Source: an uncultured Ruminococcus sp. | GTDB lineage: Bacteria > Bacillota > Clostridia > Oscillospirales > Ruminococcaceae | Assembly: GCA_945876405.1 (NCBI GenBank) | Contig: CAMCOJ010000141.1 | Location: 1 to 5,935, forward strand | Length of the DNA stretch: 5,935 bases | Reading direction: 5' to 3' | Shown: positions 1-5,891 of the stretch, one piece after another | Numbering within the stretch: the stretch's first letter is position 1 | Layout: each line of letters starts with the position of its first letter | Program-made: the position numbers and the translations under genes | The notes under the pieces: model-generated | What the model was told of the DNA's origin: nothing | Seen by the model: the letters and a program-made list of their open reading frames with translations, nothing else | The model's database searches: none

Positions 1-134
1 ATAATGTTGCCAGCCTTAACGAACTGACCATCGGCTCTCTTAACACCTAATCTCTTTGACTCAGAATCACGGCCGTTCTTAGTAGAACCGCTTCCCTTCT
101 TATGAGCAAAAAACTGCATACCAAGATTTAACAT
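1..134 (-). CDS. rpmA: 50S ribosomal protein L27, 5' portion (runs off window)
   Basis: Only the first 44 codons are in the window; the rest lies beyond base 1. The start is ATG at 132-134, three bases after the prp stop, with a GGAGGTG ribosome binding site inside the end of prp. The protein begins MLNLGMQFF followed by [20 protein letters not shown], which is the conserved L27 N-terminus. L27 is a 50S subunit protein whose N-terminal tail reaches the peptidyl transferase centre. The nine-residue extension ending in FF before AHKKG is the Firmicutes-type leader removed by Prp, so the mature protein should start at Ala10. Being third in rplU-prp-rpmA fits the usual Firmicutes order. The identity is very secure. 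Nothing can be said of the C-terminus. Confidence 0.96.
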   Translation of the reverse strand, partial: MLNLGMQFFAHKKGSGSTKNGRDSESKRLGVKRADGQFVKAGNI

Positions 135-137
135 AAC

Positions 138-452
138 TTACACCTCCGAAATTTTTGTAATAATCGTATTTTCAAATTCCTCAGAAAGAAGCTCAAGATG
201 CATCCTCAGACCATCTATTATTTTCGATGCTTCTTCACAGGTCTCCGCAACCATCAGAGTAACTGTATCATTCTCTGCCGATGCCTCAGCACTGATACCA
301 AAGTTCTCTGTGATAAGATTTGCTGTCAGCTGTACAGCTGATGAAACACTAGCACAGACAATATCGTAACCGTAGTCGGCATAGCCGGCATGACCGCTCA
401 CTCTGAAGCCGGACAACTTTCTGTCTTTTTTATAAAAAACAGCAGTTATCAT
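138..452 (-). CDS. prp: Ribosomal-processing cysteine protease Prp
   Basis: This 104-residue protein matches the Prp (YsxB) family in length, position and motifs. The catalytic His is seen in SGHAGY (His21) and the catalytic Cys in DIVCASVS (Cys33), the family's two signature segments near the N-terminus. In Staphylococcus aureus this protease removes the N-terminal extension of ribosomal protein L27, a step needed for ribosome assembly and function. The gene sits six bases after rplU and three bases before rpmA, which encodes its substrate. The region before its ATG has only a weak purine stretch (AAGG about 12 bases upstream), so translational coupling to rplU and a low yield are likely, as suits an enzyme between two structural genes. 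Identity is secure; the function is taken from studied homologues. Confidence 0.95.
   Translation of the reverse strand: MITAVFYKKDRKLSGFRVSGHAGYADYGYDIVCASVSSAVQLTANLITENFGISAEASAENDTVTLMVAETCEEASKIIDGLRMHLELLSEEFENTIITKISEV
141..147 (-). promoter_or_regulatory. rpmA ribosome binding site inside prp
   Basis: Minus-strand GGAGGTG lies six bases beyond the prp stop side of the rpmA ATG and falls within the last codons of prp. It fixes ATG 134 as the L27 start. It also means L27 translation is initiated strongly and independently, in contrast with the weak site in front of prp. Confidence 0.85.
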
Positions 453-458
453 TTGTAA

Positions 459-773
459 TTAAGCCTTGATTGCTTCAATCTTAACCTGAGTGTAAGGCTG
501 TCTGTGGCCCGGTCTCTTCATTGTAGAGCCCTTCTTTGGCTTGTAAGTAAGAATATTGATTTTCTTGCCCTTGCCGTTCTTAACAACCTTAGCTGTTACA
601 GTAGCACCGTTTACATATGGTGCACCAACTGTAAGGCCATTGTCATTGTTTACAGCAACAACCTTATCAAAGCTAACTGTTTCGTCAGCCTCAACTGAGA
701 GCTTTTCGATGAATACTACATCGCCCTCTTTAACTTGATATTGCTTACCACCAGTCTCAATAATTGCGTACAT
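459..773 (-). CDS. rplU: 50S ribosomal protein L21
   Basis: The 104-residue product starts [14 protein letters not shown], the conserved L21 N-terminus, and contains the C-terminal [18 protein letters not shown] segment that matches the L21 signature (lysine and arginine-rich, then GHRQ.YT). L21 binds 23S rRNA in the 50S subunit. The length is normal for the family. The start ATG at 771-773 is preceded by AAGGAAG nine bases upstream. It is the first gene of rplU-prp-rpmA, and its upstream region carries a strong promoter and a foldable leader suited to autoregulation of ribosomal protein synthesis. Confidence 0.97.
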   Translation of the reverse strand: MYAIIETGGKQYQVKEGDVVFIEKLSVEADETVSFDKVVAVNNDNGLTVGAPYVNGATVTAKVVKNGKGKKINILTYKPKKGSTMKRPGHRQPYTQVKIEAIKA

Positions 774-861
774 TTTGGTTTACTTCCTTTCCAAAAAACT
801 CGCTGCATACGGTGTGATGCGAATAAATCCGAACCATCTTGCAAACCTGAATACATGCGGC
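774..861 (-). ncRNA. Probable L21 leader (structured 5' UTR of rplU)
   Basis: The roughly 88-base leader between the predicted transcription start and the L21 start can fold into one long interrupted hairpin. The outer stem pairs 854-861 with 802-809 (GCCGCATG against TATGCAGC, with one mismatch and one G-U pair). An inner stem pairs 835-838 with 816-819 (GATG/CATC). The apical stem pairs 828-831 with 820-823 around a four-base loop. Firmicutes rplU operons are known to carry a conserved L21 leader RNA thought to mediate feedback by a ribosomal protein. The location and size fit, but I folded this by eye and did not match it to the family model. Confidence 0.6.
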
Positions 862-867
862 TCTTTT

Positions 868-918
868 ATCTTATCATATTTACTACATGTTTGTCAATAG
901 TATTTTTAAAATTTTTTT
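868..918 (-). promoter_or_regulatory. Strong promoter of rplU-prp-rpmA
   Basis: On the minus strand a perfect -35 TTGACA (892-897) is followed after 18 bases by TAAGAT (868-873), preceded by TG one base earlier, giving an extended -10. An A/T-only stretch lies just upstream of the -35 (about 901-918), resembling an UP element. Transcription should start near 861. Together these are the usual parts of a strong ribosomal-protein promoter driven by the housekeeping sigma factor. Confidence 0.8.
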
Positions 919-923
919 ATCAG

Positions 924-1727
924 TTATTCTTCAGCCTGTTCCTGCGTTTCTTCAATACTTTCAGCCGGTGCTTCTTCTGAAGTTTCACTTACTGCAGCAG
1001 TGTTTCCGGCAACTTTTTCAAGGAACTGTGTATTAAACTCTTCGGCTGATACTTCCTTCGCATTCTTAGGAACGCTTATTATCTCATCTGAATTAAAGTC
1101 CGAATCGCATATCTCAATATACATCGTCTTGTTTCCGCTGATAATTGCACAGAGTTCATTTTTCTCATCGAGAAGAAACTTTGATGTGGATTCTGTAGTG
1201 TCCTGATAGAATTCATCATACTTATACGTTTTCCCGTCAAGCTCCGTTGTTCCGCTTCCTATGTATCCGTATCCTTCAAACATATCTGCTGTACCGATTT
1301 TTTCCGGTTCTTCGGAAGGCATACGATAATAAATGTCATCAATTATCGTGTACTGAACCTGATCTTTAAAAAGAACACTGTACTTTGTGCTCAGATACTC
1401 TGTTCCCACTATGATGTCATCAGTATCAAAATATACATCCTGATACATAAACTGTCCTTCCACATTGCACCTGAATCTGATATGATATTTGTCTGAAGTA
1501 AGAACTGATACTGACTTTTCGCTGTCAAGCCCCTCAAAGTCATATATGACAGTAATTTCCGGTACCCCTGTCATTGTAACTTCTGCAGCTCCCGTAACTT
1601 CTGTGGTTTGTGCAGATTCTGTCACAATCGTTTCCTCAGGTGAAGAGCTACTGTTTTTTCCTGATGAGCATGAAGCAACCATAAAAATTACCGTGAAAGA
1701 AACCAGTGCAGCGATAATCCTTTTCAT
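924..1727 (-). CDS. Putative secreted lipoprotein of unknown function
   Basis: The 267-residue product has a short basic start (MKR), a hydrophobic segment at residues 4-18 and the lipobox VASC with Cys20, so it is probably exported and lipid-anchored on the outer face of the membrane. Residues 20-55 form a Ser/Thr/Glu-rich linker. Residues 56-225 look like a folded, probably beta-rich domain with many Tyr, Asp and Phe residues (for example DGKTYKYDEFY and KFLLDEKNELCAI). Residues 243-267 are a low-complexity acidic tail rich in Glu, Ala and Ser. I recognise no catalytic motif or family. ATG 1725-1727 is supported by GGAGGA seven bases upstream. It has its own promoter at 1795-1823 and precedes the ribosomal operon without an obvious terminator. 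A solute-binding role cannot be shown, and there is no transporter beside it. Lipoprotein status is well supported; function is unknown. Confidence 0.88.
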   Translation of the reverse strand: MKRIIAALVSFTVIFMVASCSSGKNSSSSPEETIVTESAQTTEVTGAAEVTMTGVPEITVIYDFEGLDSEKSVSVLTSDKYHIRFRCNVEGQFMYQDVYFDTDDIIVGTEYLSTKYSVLFKDQVQYTIIDDIYYRMPSEEPEKIGTADMFEGYGYIGSGTTELDGKTYKYDEFYQDTTESTSKFLLDEKNELCAIISGNKTMYIEICDSDFNSDEIISVPKNAKEVSAEEFNTQFLEKVAGNTAAVSETSEEAPAESIEETQEQAEE

Positions 1728-1757
1728 TTAGGATTCCTCCTGAATTATATTTTTTAT

Positions 1758-1780
1758 TCAGCCGGTCGTAAACCGGCTGA
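1758..1780. repeat. Perfect 9-bp dyad in the lipoprotein gene leader
   Basis: TCAGCCGGT at 1758-1766 and ACCGGCTGA at 1772-1780 are exact reverse complements around a five-base centre. The dyad starts about eight bases after the predicted transcription start of the lipoprotein gene. On the minus strand it is followed by A-rich sequence, not a T run, so it is not a standard Rho-independent terminator. It could be a stabilising 5' hairpin in the mRNA or a repressor-binding site; the sequence does not decide between them. Confidence 0.75.
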
Positions 1781-1794
1781 CAAAACCGTTTAAC

Positions 1795-1823
1795 ATTATA
1801 CCACGGAATTTTTTGTTAGTCAA
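1795..1823 (-). promoter_or_regulatory. Promoter of the lipoprotein gene, overlapping the pepF stop
   Basis: The minus strand carries -35 TTGACT (1818-1823), a 17-base spacer and a perfect TATAAT (1795-1800) preceded by TGG, that is, an extended -10. The -35 overlaps the final Leu-Asp-stop codons of pepF. Transcription should begin near 1788, giving a leader of about 60 bases that contains the dyad at 1758-1780. Confidence 0.8.
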
Positions 1824-3612
1824 GAAGCTGCTCAAGTTCATCTATGAGCTCTCCGAACATCTTAAGAGCTGCATTTACAGGTTCAGGTGTTGACATATCC
1901 ACTCCGGCAGTCTTAAGAAGTTCAATAGGTGATGCTGAGCATCCACCGCTAAGAAACTTTATATAGTCATCAACAGCAGGCTTTCCTTCCTTAAGAATCC
2001 TTGATGAAAGAGCAATAGCCGCAGAATAGCCTGTTGCATACTGATAAACATAGTAGTTATAATAGAAATGAGGAATACGGGCCCATTCCAGACTTATATC
2101 TTCATCAATAACTATGTCATCACCGAAGTAAAGCTTGTTAAGGTCATAGTATAGTTTTGAAATATTTTCAGCCGTGAGCCCCTCACCGTTTTCAGTCATC
2201 TGATTAATCTTCAGTTCGAACTCTGCAAACATCGTCTGTCTGTAAAGCGTTGTTCTGAACTGTTCAAGGAAGTAATTAATAAGGTATGCCTTCTGCTTTT
2301 TATCTTCTGTTGTTCTGAGAAGATAGTTCATAAGAAGAGCTTCATTGCATGTTGAAGCAACCTCGGCGACAAAAATAACGTAATCTGAATATACTGCCGG
2401 CTGGTTTTTGTTTGAATAGTATGAATGAATAGCGTGTCCCATCTCATGGGCAAGAGTAAATTCACAGTTAAGTGTATCTTTATGGTTCAGAAGAACGAAT
2501 GGATGTACCTTTGCACCGGCAGAATATGCTCCGCTTGTTTTGCCGGTATTTTCGTACACATCTATCCAGCGGTTTTCAAAACCTTCTCTGAGAACCGCAC
2601 GGTATTCCTCTCCCATCGGTTCAAGTGCATCATATACATTTTTCTTTGCTTCCTCAAAGCTTATCTTCATATCGCAGTCCTGAACCACAGGTGTGTAAAG
2701 GTCGTACATATGAAGTTCGTCAAGGTCCATAAGTTTCTTTCTGAGCCTTACATACTTATACATATACTCCATATTTTCATGAACCGAATCAATGAGATTG
2801 TGATAAACTGATACCGGTACCTCCGTACCGTCAAGAGCTGCCTGAAGTGATGAGTCATAGCGTCGTGCCTTTGCATTGAATGAAAGCTGCTTAGTCTGTG
2901 CAGTAAGCATAGCAGCAATTGTGTTTTTGTATTTTCCGTATGTTCTGTACATCGAATGGAATGCAGATTCACGAAGCACACGGTCAGAACTCTTGACAAG
3001 AGGGATATACGTTCCGTGTGTAACCTGATGAGCATTGCCCTCCGAATCCACGGCATCATCAAATTCAAGTTCAGCGTCACTGAATACAGAATAGATCGTG
3101 TCCGGTGCTTCCTGCATCTGGCCGGCAAGAGCCATTATTCTCTCCTCTGCTTCGGAGAGAGTGTGTTCCTTTCTTTTCTGAAGCCTGCTTACATAGAGCT
3201 TATAAAGTCTGAGTTCTTCATTTTCATCAAAAAACTTTTCCAGTGTTTCGCTACTTATTGAAAGGATCTCAGGAACCTCAAATGAACCTGCATCAGATAT
3301 CTCTGAGATAAGTGCCGAGAGCTGTCCGCACATCTCCTGATAAACGGGGTTACGGTTATCTTCATCTCTTCTTCTGTGTGCATAGTTTACAAGACTGTCA
3401 AACCTGATCCCGATATCGTCATTCAGCTTAAAGTATTCAAGCATTATCTCTGATGAAGCCGAAAGTCTCCCCTTGTATGATTCCAGTTTTGCAGCTGCAT
3501 TCTTCACATAATCATAGTCTTTTCTCCAGCAGCTGTCATCGCTGTAAATATCATTTACAGCCCACTTAAATTCATCAGATATCTCTGATCTTTCTCTTAC
3601 TTTTTCGTTCAT
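1816..3612 (-). CDS. pepF: Oligoendopeptidase F (peptidase family M3B)
   Basis: The 598-residue product has the length and motifs of PepF, a cytoplasmic zinc metallopeptidase that cuts short peptides. The zinc site HEMGH is at residues 389-393, and the likely third ligand is Glu417 in FVAEVASTCNE, the normal M3 spacing. The C-terminal part has the M3B tyrosine-rich substrate segment IPHFYYNYYVYQYATG. The N-terminal half is the helical cap domain. I chose ATG 3610-3612 because GGAGG lies seven to eleven bases before it and MNEKVRERSEISDEFKW aligns with the usual PepF start. An in-frame GTG at 3693 would add 27 residues encoded by the repeat-like leader and is unlikely. The gene has its own extended -10 promoter at 3774-3782 and no clear terminator after its stop. 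Identity is secure. Confidence 0.96.
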   Translation of the reverse strand: MNEKVRERSEISDEFKWAVNDIYSDDSCWRKDYDYVKNAAAKLESYKGRLSASSEIMLEYFKLNDDIGIRFDSLVNYAHRRRDEDNRNPVYQEMCGQLSALISEISDAGSFEVPEILSISSETLEKFFDENEELRLYKLYVSRLQKRKEHTLSEAEERIMALAGQMQEAPDTIYSVFSDAELEFDDAVDSEGNAHQVTHGTYIPLVKSSDRVLRESAFHSMYRTYGKYKNTIAAMLTAQTKQLSFNAKARRYDSSLQAALDGTEVPVSVYHNLIDSVHENMEYMYKYVRLRKKLMDLDELHMYDLYTPVVQDCDMKISFEEAKKNVYDALEPMGEEYRAVLREGFENRWIDVYENTGKTSGAYSAGAKVHPFVLLNHKDTLNCEFTLAHEMGHAIHSYYSNKNQPAVYSDYVIFVAEVASTCNEALLMNYLLRTTEDKKQKAYLINYFLEQFRTTLYRQTMFAEFELKINQMTENGEGLTAENISKLYYDLNKLYFGDDIVIDEDISLEWARIPHFYYNYYVYQYATGYSAAIALSSRILKEGKPAVDDYIKFLSGGCSASPIELLKTAGVDMSTPEPVNAALKMFGELIDELEQLLD

Positions 3613-3617
3613 AGTTA

Positions 3618-3622
3618 CCTCC
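3618..3622 (-). promoter_or_regulatory. Ribosome binding site that fixes the pepF start
   Basis: Minus-strand GGAGG (within CCGGAGGTAACTATG) sits five bases from the end of the motif to ATG 3612. No comparable site precedes the upstream in-frame GTG at 3693. This supports the 598-residue form of PepF. Confidence 0.85.
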
Positions 3623-3628
3623 GGATAT

Positions 3629-3669
3629 ATTATAGTGAACGTCAAAATAAATTTGACTTTCACTATAAT
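3629..3669. repeat. Left terminal hairpin of the element
   Basis: Bases 3629-3646 (starting ATTATAGTGAACGTCAAA) pair with 3652-3669 in an 18-bp stem with a single C/T mismatch and a five-base loop. Its outer end is the 11-base terminal repeat shared with the other side of the element. On the minus strand the stem ends only about seven bases before the pepF ribosome binding site, so in the mRNA it would stand close to the translation start. Confidence 0.85.
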
Positions 3670-3764
3670 TATTTTATTAATATTGCCTTGCACATCCGTT
3701 CCCTGCGGTCACTCCGTGCATATCGGCACCGGTGAACGAAAAAATATTTTTTTCGTTCACTATA
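3631..3764. mobile_element. MITE-like palindromic element in the pepF leader
   Basis: The 134-bp stretch begins with TATAGTGAACG (3631-3641) and ends with its exact reverse complement CGTTCACTATA (3754-3764). TA dinucleotides at both edges would fit insertion at a TA target. Each end also folds on itself: a near-perfect 18-bp hairpin at 3629-3669 and a 13-bp hairpin at 3732-3760. The core (3685-3732) is about 65% GC, unlike the very AT-rich flanks, and can form a third hairpin (TGCAC 3689-3693 with GTGCA 3716-3720). It has no coding capacity for a transposase. Terminal inverted repeats, small size and foreign base composition suggest a non-autonomous miniature element. A native structured leader of pepF is the alternative. 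Proof would need further copies in the genome. Confidence 0.6.
3732..3760. repeat. Right terminal hairpin of the element
   Basis: GTGAACGAAAAAA (3732-3744) and TTTTTTCGTTCAC (3748-3760) form a perfect 13-bp stem around a three-base loop. The T run lies within the stem, not after it, so the structure is not a conventional terminator on either strand. It shares the GTGAACG half-site with the left hairpin, giving two exact pairs of GTGAACG/CGTTCAC-type half-sites with one variant (CTTTCAC). Confidence 0.85.
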
Positions 3765-3773
3765 GCAAAATAT

Positions 3774-3782
3774 ATTATACCA
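3774..3782 (-). promoter_or_regulatory. Probable extended -10 promoter of pepF
   Basis: Minus-strand TGG-TATAAT (3774-3782) is an extended -10 element identical to that of the lipoprotein gene. No good -35 is found 16-18 bases upstream (TTTTAT or CTTTTA), so it would rely on the extended -10. Transcription should start near 3767, just before the palindromic element, placing that entire element in a leader of about 155 bases. It lies directly after the permease stop codon. Confidence 0.6.
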
Positions 3783-3808
3783 TTTTTCAGCGTAAAATAA
3801 AAGTCATT

Positions 3809-4909
3809 TCACATAATACGAAACAAAAAATACACTGCAGAAATAATAACCAGCAGAGAAATATTTACAACTGAAAAAACAGTCATGTATCTTCCTGCTT
3901 CTGCATTCTCAGTTTTCATATACTGCTTGTATGAAATGACACTTGCAAGTGATGCAACAAGTGTACCCAGTCCGCCGATATTTACTCCGAGAAGAATACC
4001 ACGTGCATTATCTGTAAATCCTGAAAGCATAATTGCCGCCGGTACATTGCTTATTATCTGACTTGAAAGAACAGACGCTATAAATTCGTGGCCTTTGACA
4101 ACTGATGAAAGTGCACTTCTGACGGTCTCAATATTTCCGAGATTCCCTACGAAAATAAAAAACGCACAGAAGGTCAGCAGAAGAAGCCAGTCAACTTCAG
4201 CAAATATTTTTCTGTCTGTAAAAGCAAAGCAGACTATAACAGCAGCAAGACATACAAAAACATTTACAAGTCTGAGAACAGTAAGAATACATATAGCAAA
4301 CAGGATCAGGTACAGTACAAAATTTCTTTTGTTTTCTATATGCACCGCTTTTTCAGTATCCGCTTCAATACGGTCATTTTTTACAAGAAAGAAAGTAAAA
4401 ATATTAACAAGCGCAAAACTGAGAATTCCGTACGGAAGTATGGTTTCGGAAAAATCACTCATACTCATCTGATATCTGGAATAGAGATAGAGATTCTGTG
4501 GATTTCCGAACGGCATAATCATGCTTCCGAGATTTGCTGCGGCTGTTTCCATAACAACAATCGGGACAAGGCTTTTTTTCTTTCCGAAAATTCCGACAGT
4601 AAACGGAACAAGAGTGATAAGTGCAACGTCATTTGTAATAAGCATGGCACTTAAAAATGTTATATTCACAAGCAGTATACCAACTGTTCTGCATTTATCT
4701 GATGAGCGGAGTATCCCTGCTGATATACAGTCAAAAAGCTTTGTTTTCATAAGTCCGGCAACTACAGTCATAAGGCAGAAAAGCAAAATAATCACTGAAA
4801 AATCAATATAATCAAGATATGCAGCGGAAGGTTTCACGAAAAACGCAGAAACTAACGCTGCCACTGTCGCTGCGGACAATACCGGTTCTTTTTTTATGAA
4901 TGATAGCAT
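3809..4909 (-). CDS. Ion-transporter-superfamily permease (SLC13/ArsB/CitMHS-like)
   Basis: The 366-residue product is an integral membrane protein with about ten hydrophobic segments in two halves, separated by a charged loop near residues 177-196. Each half carries the motifs expected of this superfamily: ITNDVA at 91-96 and PFGNPQN at 133-139 in the first, and SNVPAA at 287-292 with GVNIGGLGT at 308-316 in the second. Such proteins move anions (arsenite, citrate, dicarboxylates, sulfate) or exchange Na+ and H+; the substrate cannot be read from the sequence. It is shorter than typical ArsB (about 430 residues). I chose ATG 4907-4909 because GGGAGAG sits six bases upstream; the TTG at 4924 overlaps that site and is unlikely. 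It follows the DAHP synthase gene by 69 bases, across a terminator. Family is likely, function open. Confidence 0.85.
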   Translation of the reverse strand: MLSFIKKEPVLSAATVAALVSAFFVKPSAAYLDYIDFSVIILLFCLMTVVAGLMKTKLFDCISAGILRSSDKCRTVGILLVNITFLSAMLITNDVALITLVPFTVGIFGKKKSLVPIVVMETAAANLGSMIMPFGNPQNLYLYSRYQMSMSDFSETILPYGILSFALVNIFTFFLVKNDRIEADTEKAVHIENKRNFVLYLILFAICILTVLRLVNVFVCLAAVIVCFAFTDRKIFAEVDWLLLLTFCAFFIFVGNLGNIETVRSALSSVVKGHEFIASVLSSQIISNVPAAIMLSGFTDNARGILLGVNIGGLGTLVASLASVISYKQYMKTENAEAGRYMTVFSVVNISLLVIISAVYFLFRIM

Positions 4910-4915
4910 ATTAAA

Positions 4916-4922
4916 CTCTCCC
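4916..4922 (-). promoter_or_regulatory. Ribosome binding site of the permease, abutting a terminator
   Basis: Minus-strand GGGAGAG lies six bases before ATG 4909 and decides that start. It begins at the very next base after the T run of the terminator at 4923-4956, so there is no room for a promoter between terminator and ribosome binding site. The terminator 3' arm also contains an SD-like CAGGAG. Confidence 0.8.
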
Positions 4923-4956
4923 AAAAAAATCTCCTGATTATAACCAGGAGATTCTT
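4923..4956 (-). terminator. Rho-independent terminator after the DAHP synthase gene
   Basis: On the minus strand AATCTCCTG (4945-4953) pairs perfectly with CAGGAGATT (4928-4936) around an eight-base loop. The stem can extend to 12 bp through a G-U pair, and the strand runs into seven consecutive T residues (4923-4929). The stem begins 25 bases after the DAHP synthase stop. It should end that transcript, or act as an attenuator controlling read-through into the permease gene, whose ribosome binding site follows at once. Confidence 0.85.
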
Positions 4957-4978
4957 GTTTATAAAAACTATTTGTAAA

Positions 4979-5891
4979 TCAGAGCAGGTCTGCAATGTCA
5001 AGAATAAGGCGTTCTGACTTTTCCCATCCGAGACACGGATCAGTGATAGACTTTCCGTAAATGCCTTCGCCTATCTTCTGTGCACCGTCTTCTATGTAAC
5101 TTTCAATCATAAGTCCCTTAACCATTCCCTTTATATCAGCAGAGTGTCTGCAGCTGTGGAGAATCTCCTTGGCTATACGAACCTGTTCAAAAGGCTTTTT
5201 ACCTGAATTAGCATGATTTGTATCAACAACGAGAGCTATATTACTAAGATTTCTCTTCTGATACATATCAAAAAGCTGAATCATGTCTTCATAGTGATAG
5301 TTTGAGTGCGATCTGCCGTCATTGTCAACATATCCTCTGAGGATTGCGTGTGCGATATCATTTCCGGAGGTAGTAACATCCCAGCCTCTGTAAATAAACG
5401 TATGAGGAACCTGAGCAGCCTTGATTGAATTGAGCATTACGGAAATATCACCGCTTGTAGGATTCTTCATACCAACAGGGATATCCATTCCGCTTGCCAC
5501 AAGTCTGTGCTGCTGATTTTCAACTGAACGTGCACCAATCGCACAATATCCGAGAAGATCATCAAGGTATCTTGCGTTTTCAGGATAGAGCATTTCGTCA
5601 GCACAGATGAGTCCTGATTCTGCAATAGCTCTTGTGTGAAGTTTTCTTACAGAAATGATGCCTCCGATAAGGTCTTCCTTCTTTTCAGGATCCGGCTGAT
5701 GAACCATACCCATGTACCCTTCACCTGTTGTTCTTGGCTTATTTGTATAGATTCTTGGTATGATAATAATCTTATCCTTTACCTTCTCCTGAACCTTTGA
5801 AAGTCTTGTGACATAATCAATAACTGAATCTTCGTTATCGGCTGAACACGGTCCGATGATAAGCACAAACTTATCTGAAGCACCTGTAAAC
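4979..5891 (-). CDS. aroF: Type I DAHP synthase (AroF/AroG/AroH class), N-terminus missing
   Basis: The 303 residues present encode 3-deoxy-7-phosphoheptulonate synthase, which joins phosphoenolpyruvate and erythrose 4-phosphate in the first step of the shikimate pathway. Visible family motifs are IGPCSADNEDS (the Cys is the metal ligand), NKPRTTGEGYMG (substrate-binding Arg), GAIGARSVENQQHR, VGMKNPTSG, TSGN, DTNHANSGK (His ligand), MIESY (Glu ligand) and GKSITDPCLGWE (Asp ligand), so the catalytic site looks complete. Compared with Escherichia coli AroG, about 45 N-terminal residues are absent because the contig ends there. The real start, promoter and ribosome binding site are therefore unseen. 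An apparent start peptide MGSEMCIRDR comes from adapter sequence and is not part of the protein. The choice between aroF, aroG and aroH cannot be made from this fragment. Confidence 0.95.

Noticed and set aside
898..923. Possible terminator after the lipoprotein gene
   Set aside because: It is A/T-only sequence with no GC stem. It is better explained as the tract upstream of the rplU promoter.
1744..1749. Second TATAAT upstream of the lipoprotein gene
   Set aside because: It lies only four bases from the ribosome binding site and has no matching -35; the promoter at 1795-1823 is far better.
2425..2811. Open frames on the plus strand and in other frames across pepF, the permease and the ribosomal genes
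   Set aside because: They overlap well-identified genes, have no ribosome binding sites and show no recognisable protein features.
3601..3612. Similarity between the pepF start (ATGAACGAAAAA) and the element's GTGAACGAAAAAA end
   Set aside because: The match is short and low-complexity, and the pepF codons are conserved-looking protein sequence, so chance is the simpler explanation.
3629..3634. TATAAT on the minus strand beside the left hairpin as a second pepF promoter
   Set aside because: Initiation would fall on the ribosome binding site and no -35 is found at proper spacing.
3613..3693. 27-residue N-terminal extension of PepF starting at GTG 3693
   Set aside because: It lacks a ribosome binding site, is encoded by the palindromic element, and the ATG at 3612 has a strong GGAGG and a family-typical start.
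3732..3760. Right hairpin of the element as a Rho-independent terminator for the permease
   Set aside because: The T run lies inside the stem and the hairpin is followed by GC-rich sequence on the minus strand and by mixed sequence on the plus strand. A predicted promoter also precedes it.
4910..4924. TTG start adding five residues to the permease
   Set aside because: The codons overlap the GGGAGAG ribosome binding site that serves ATG 4909.
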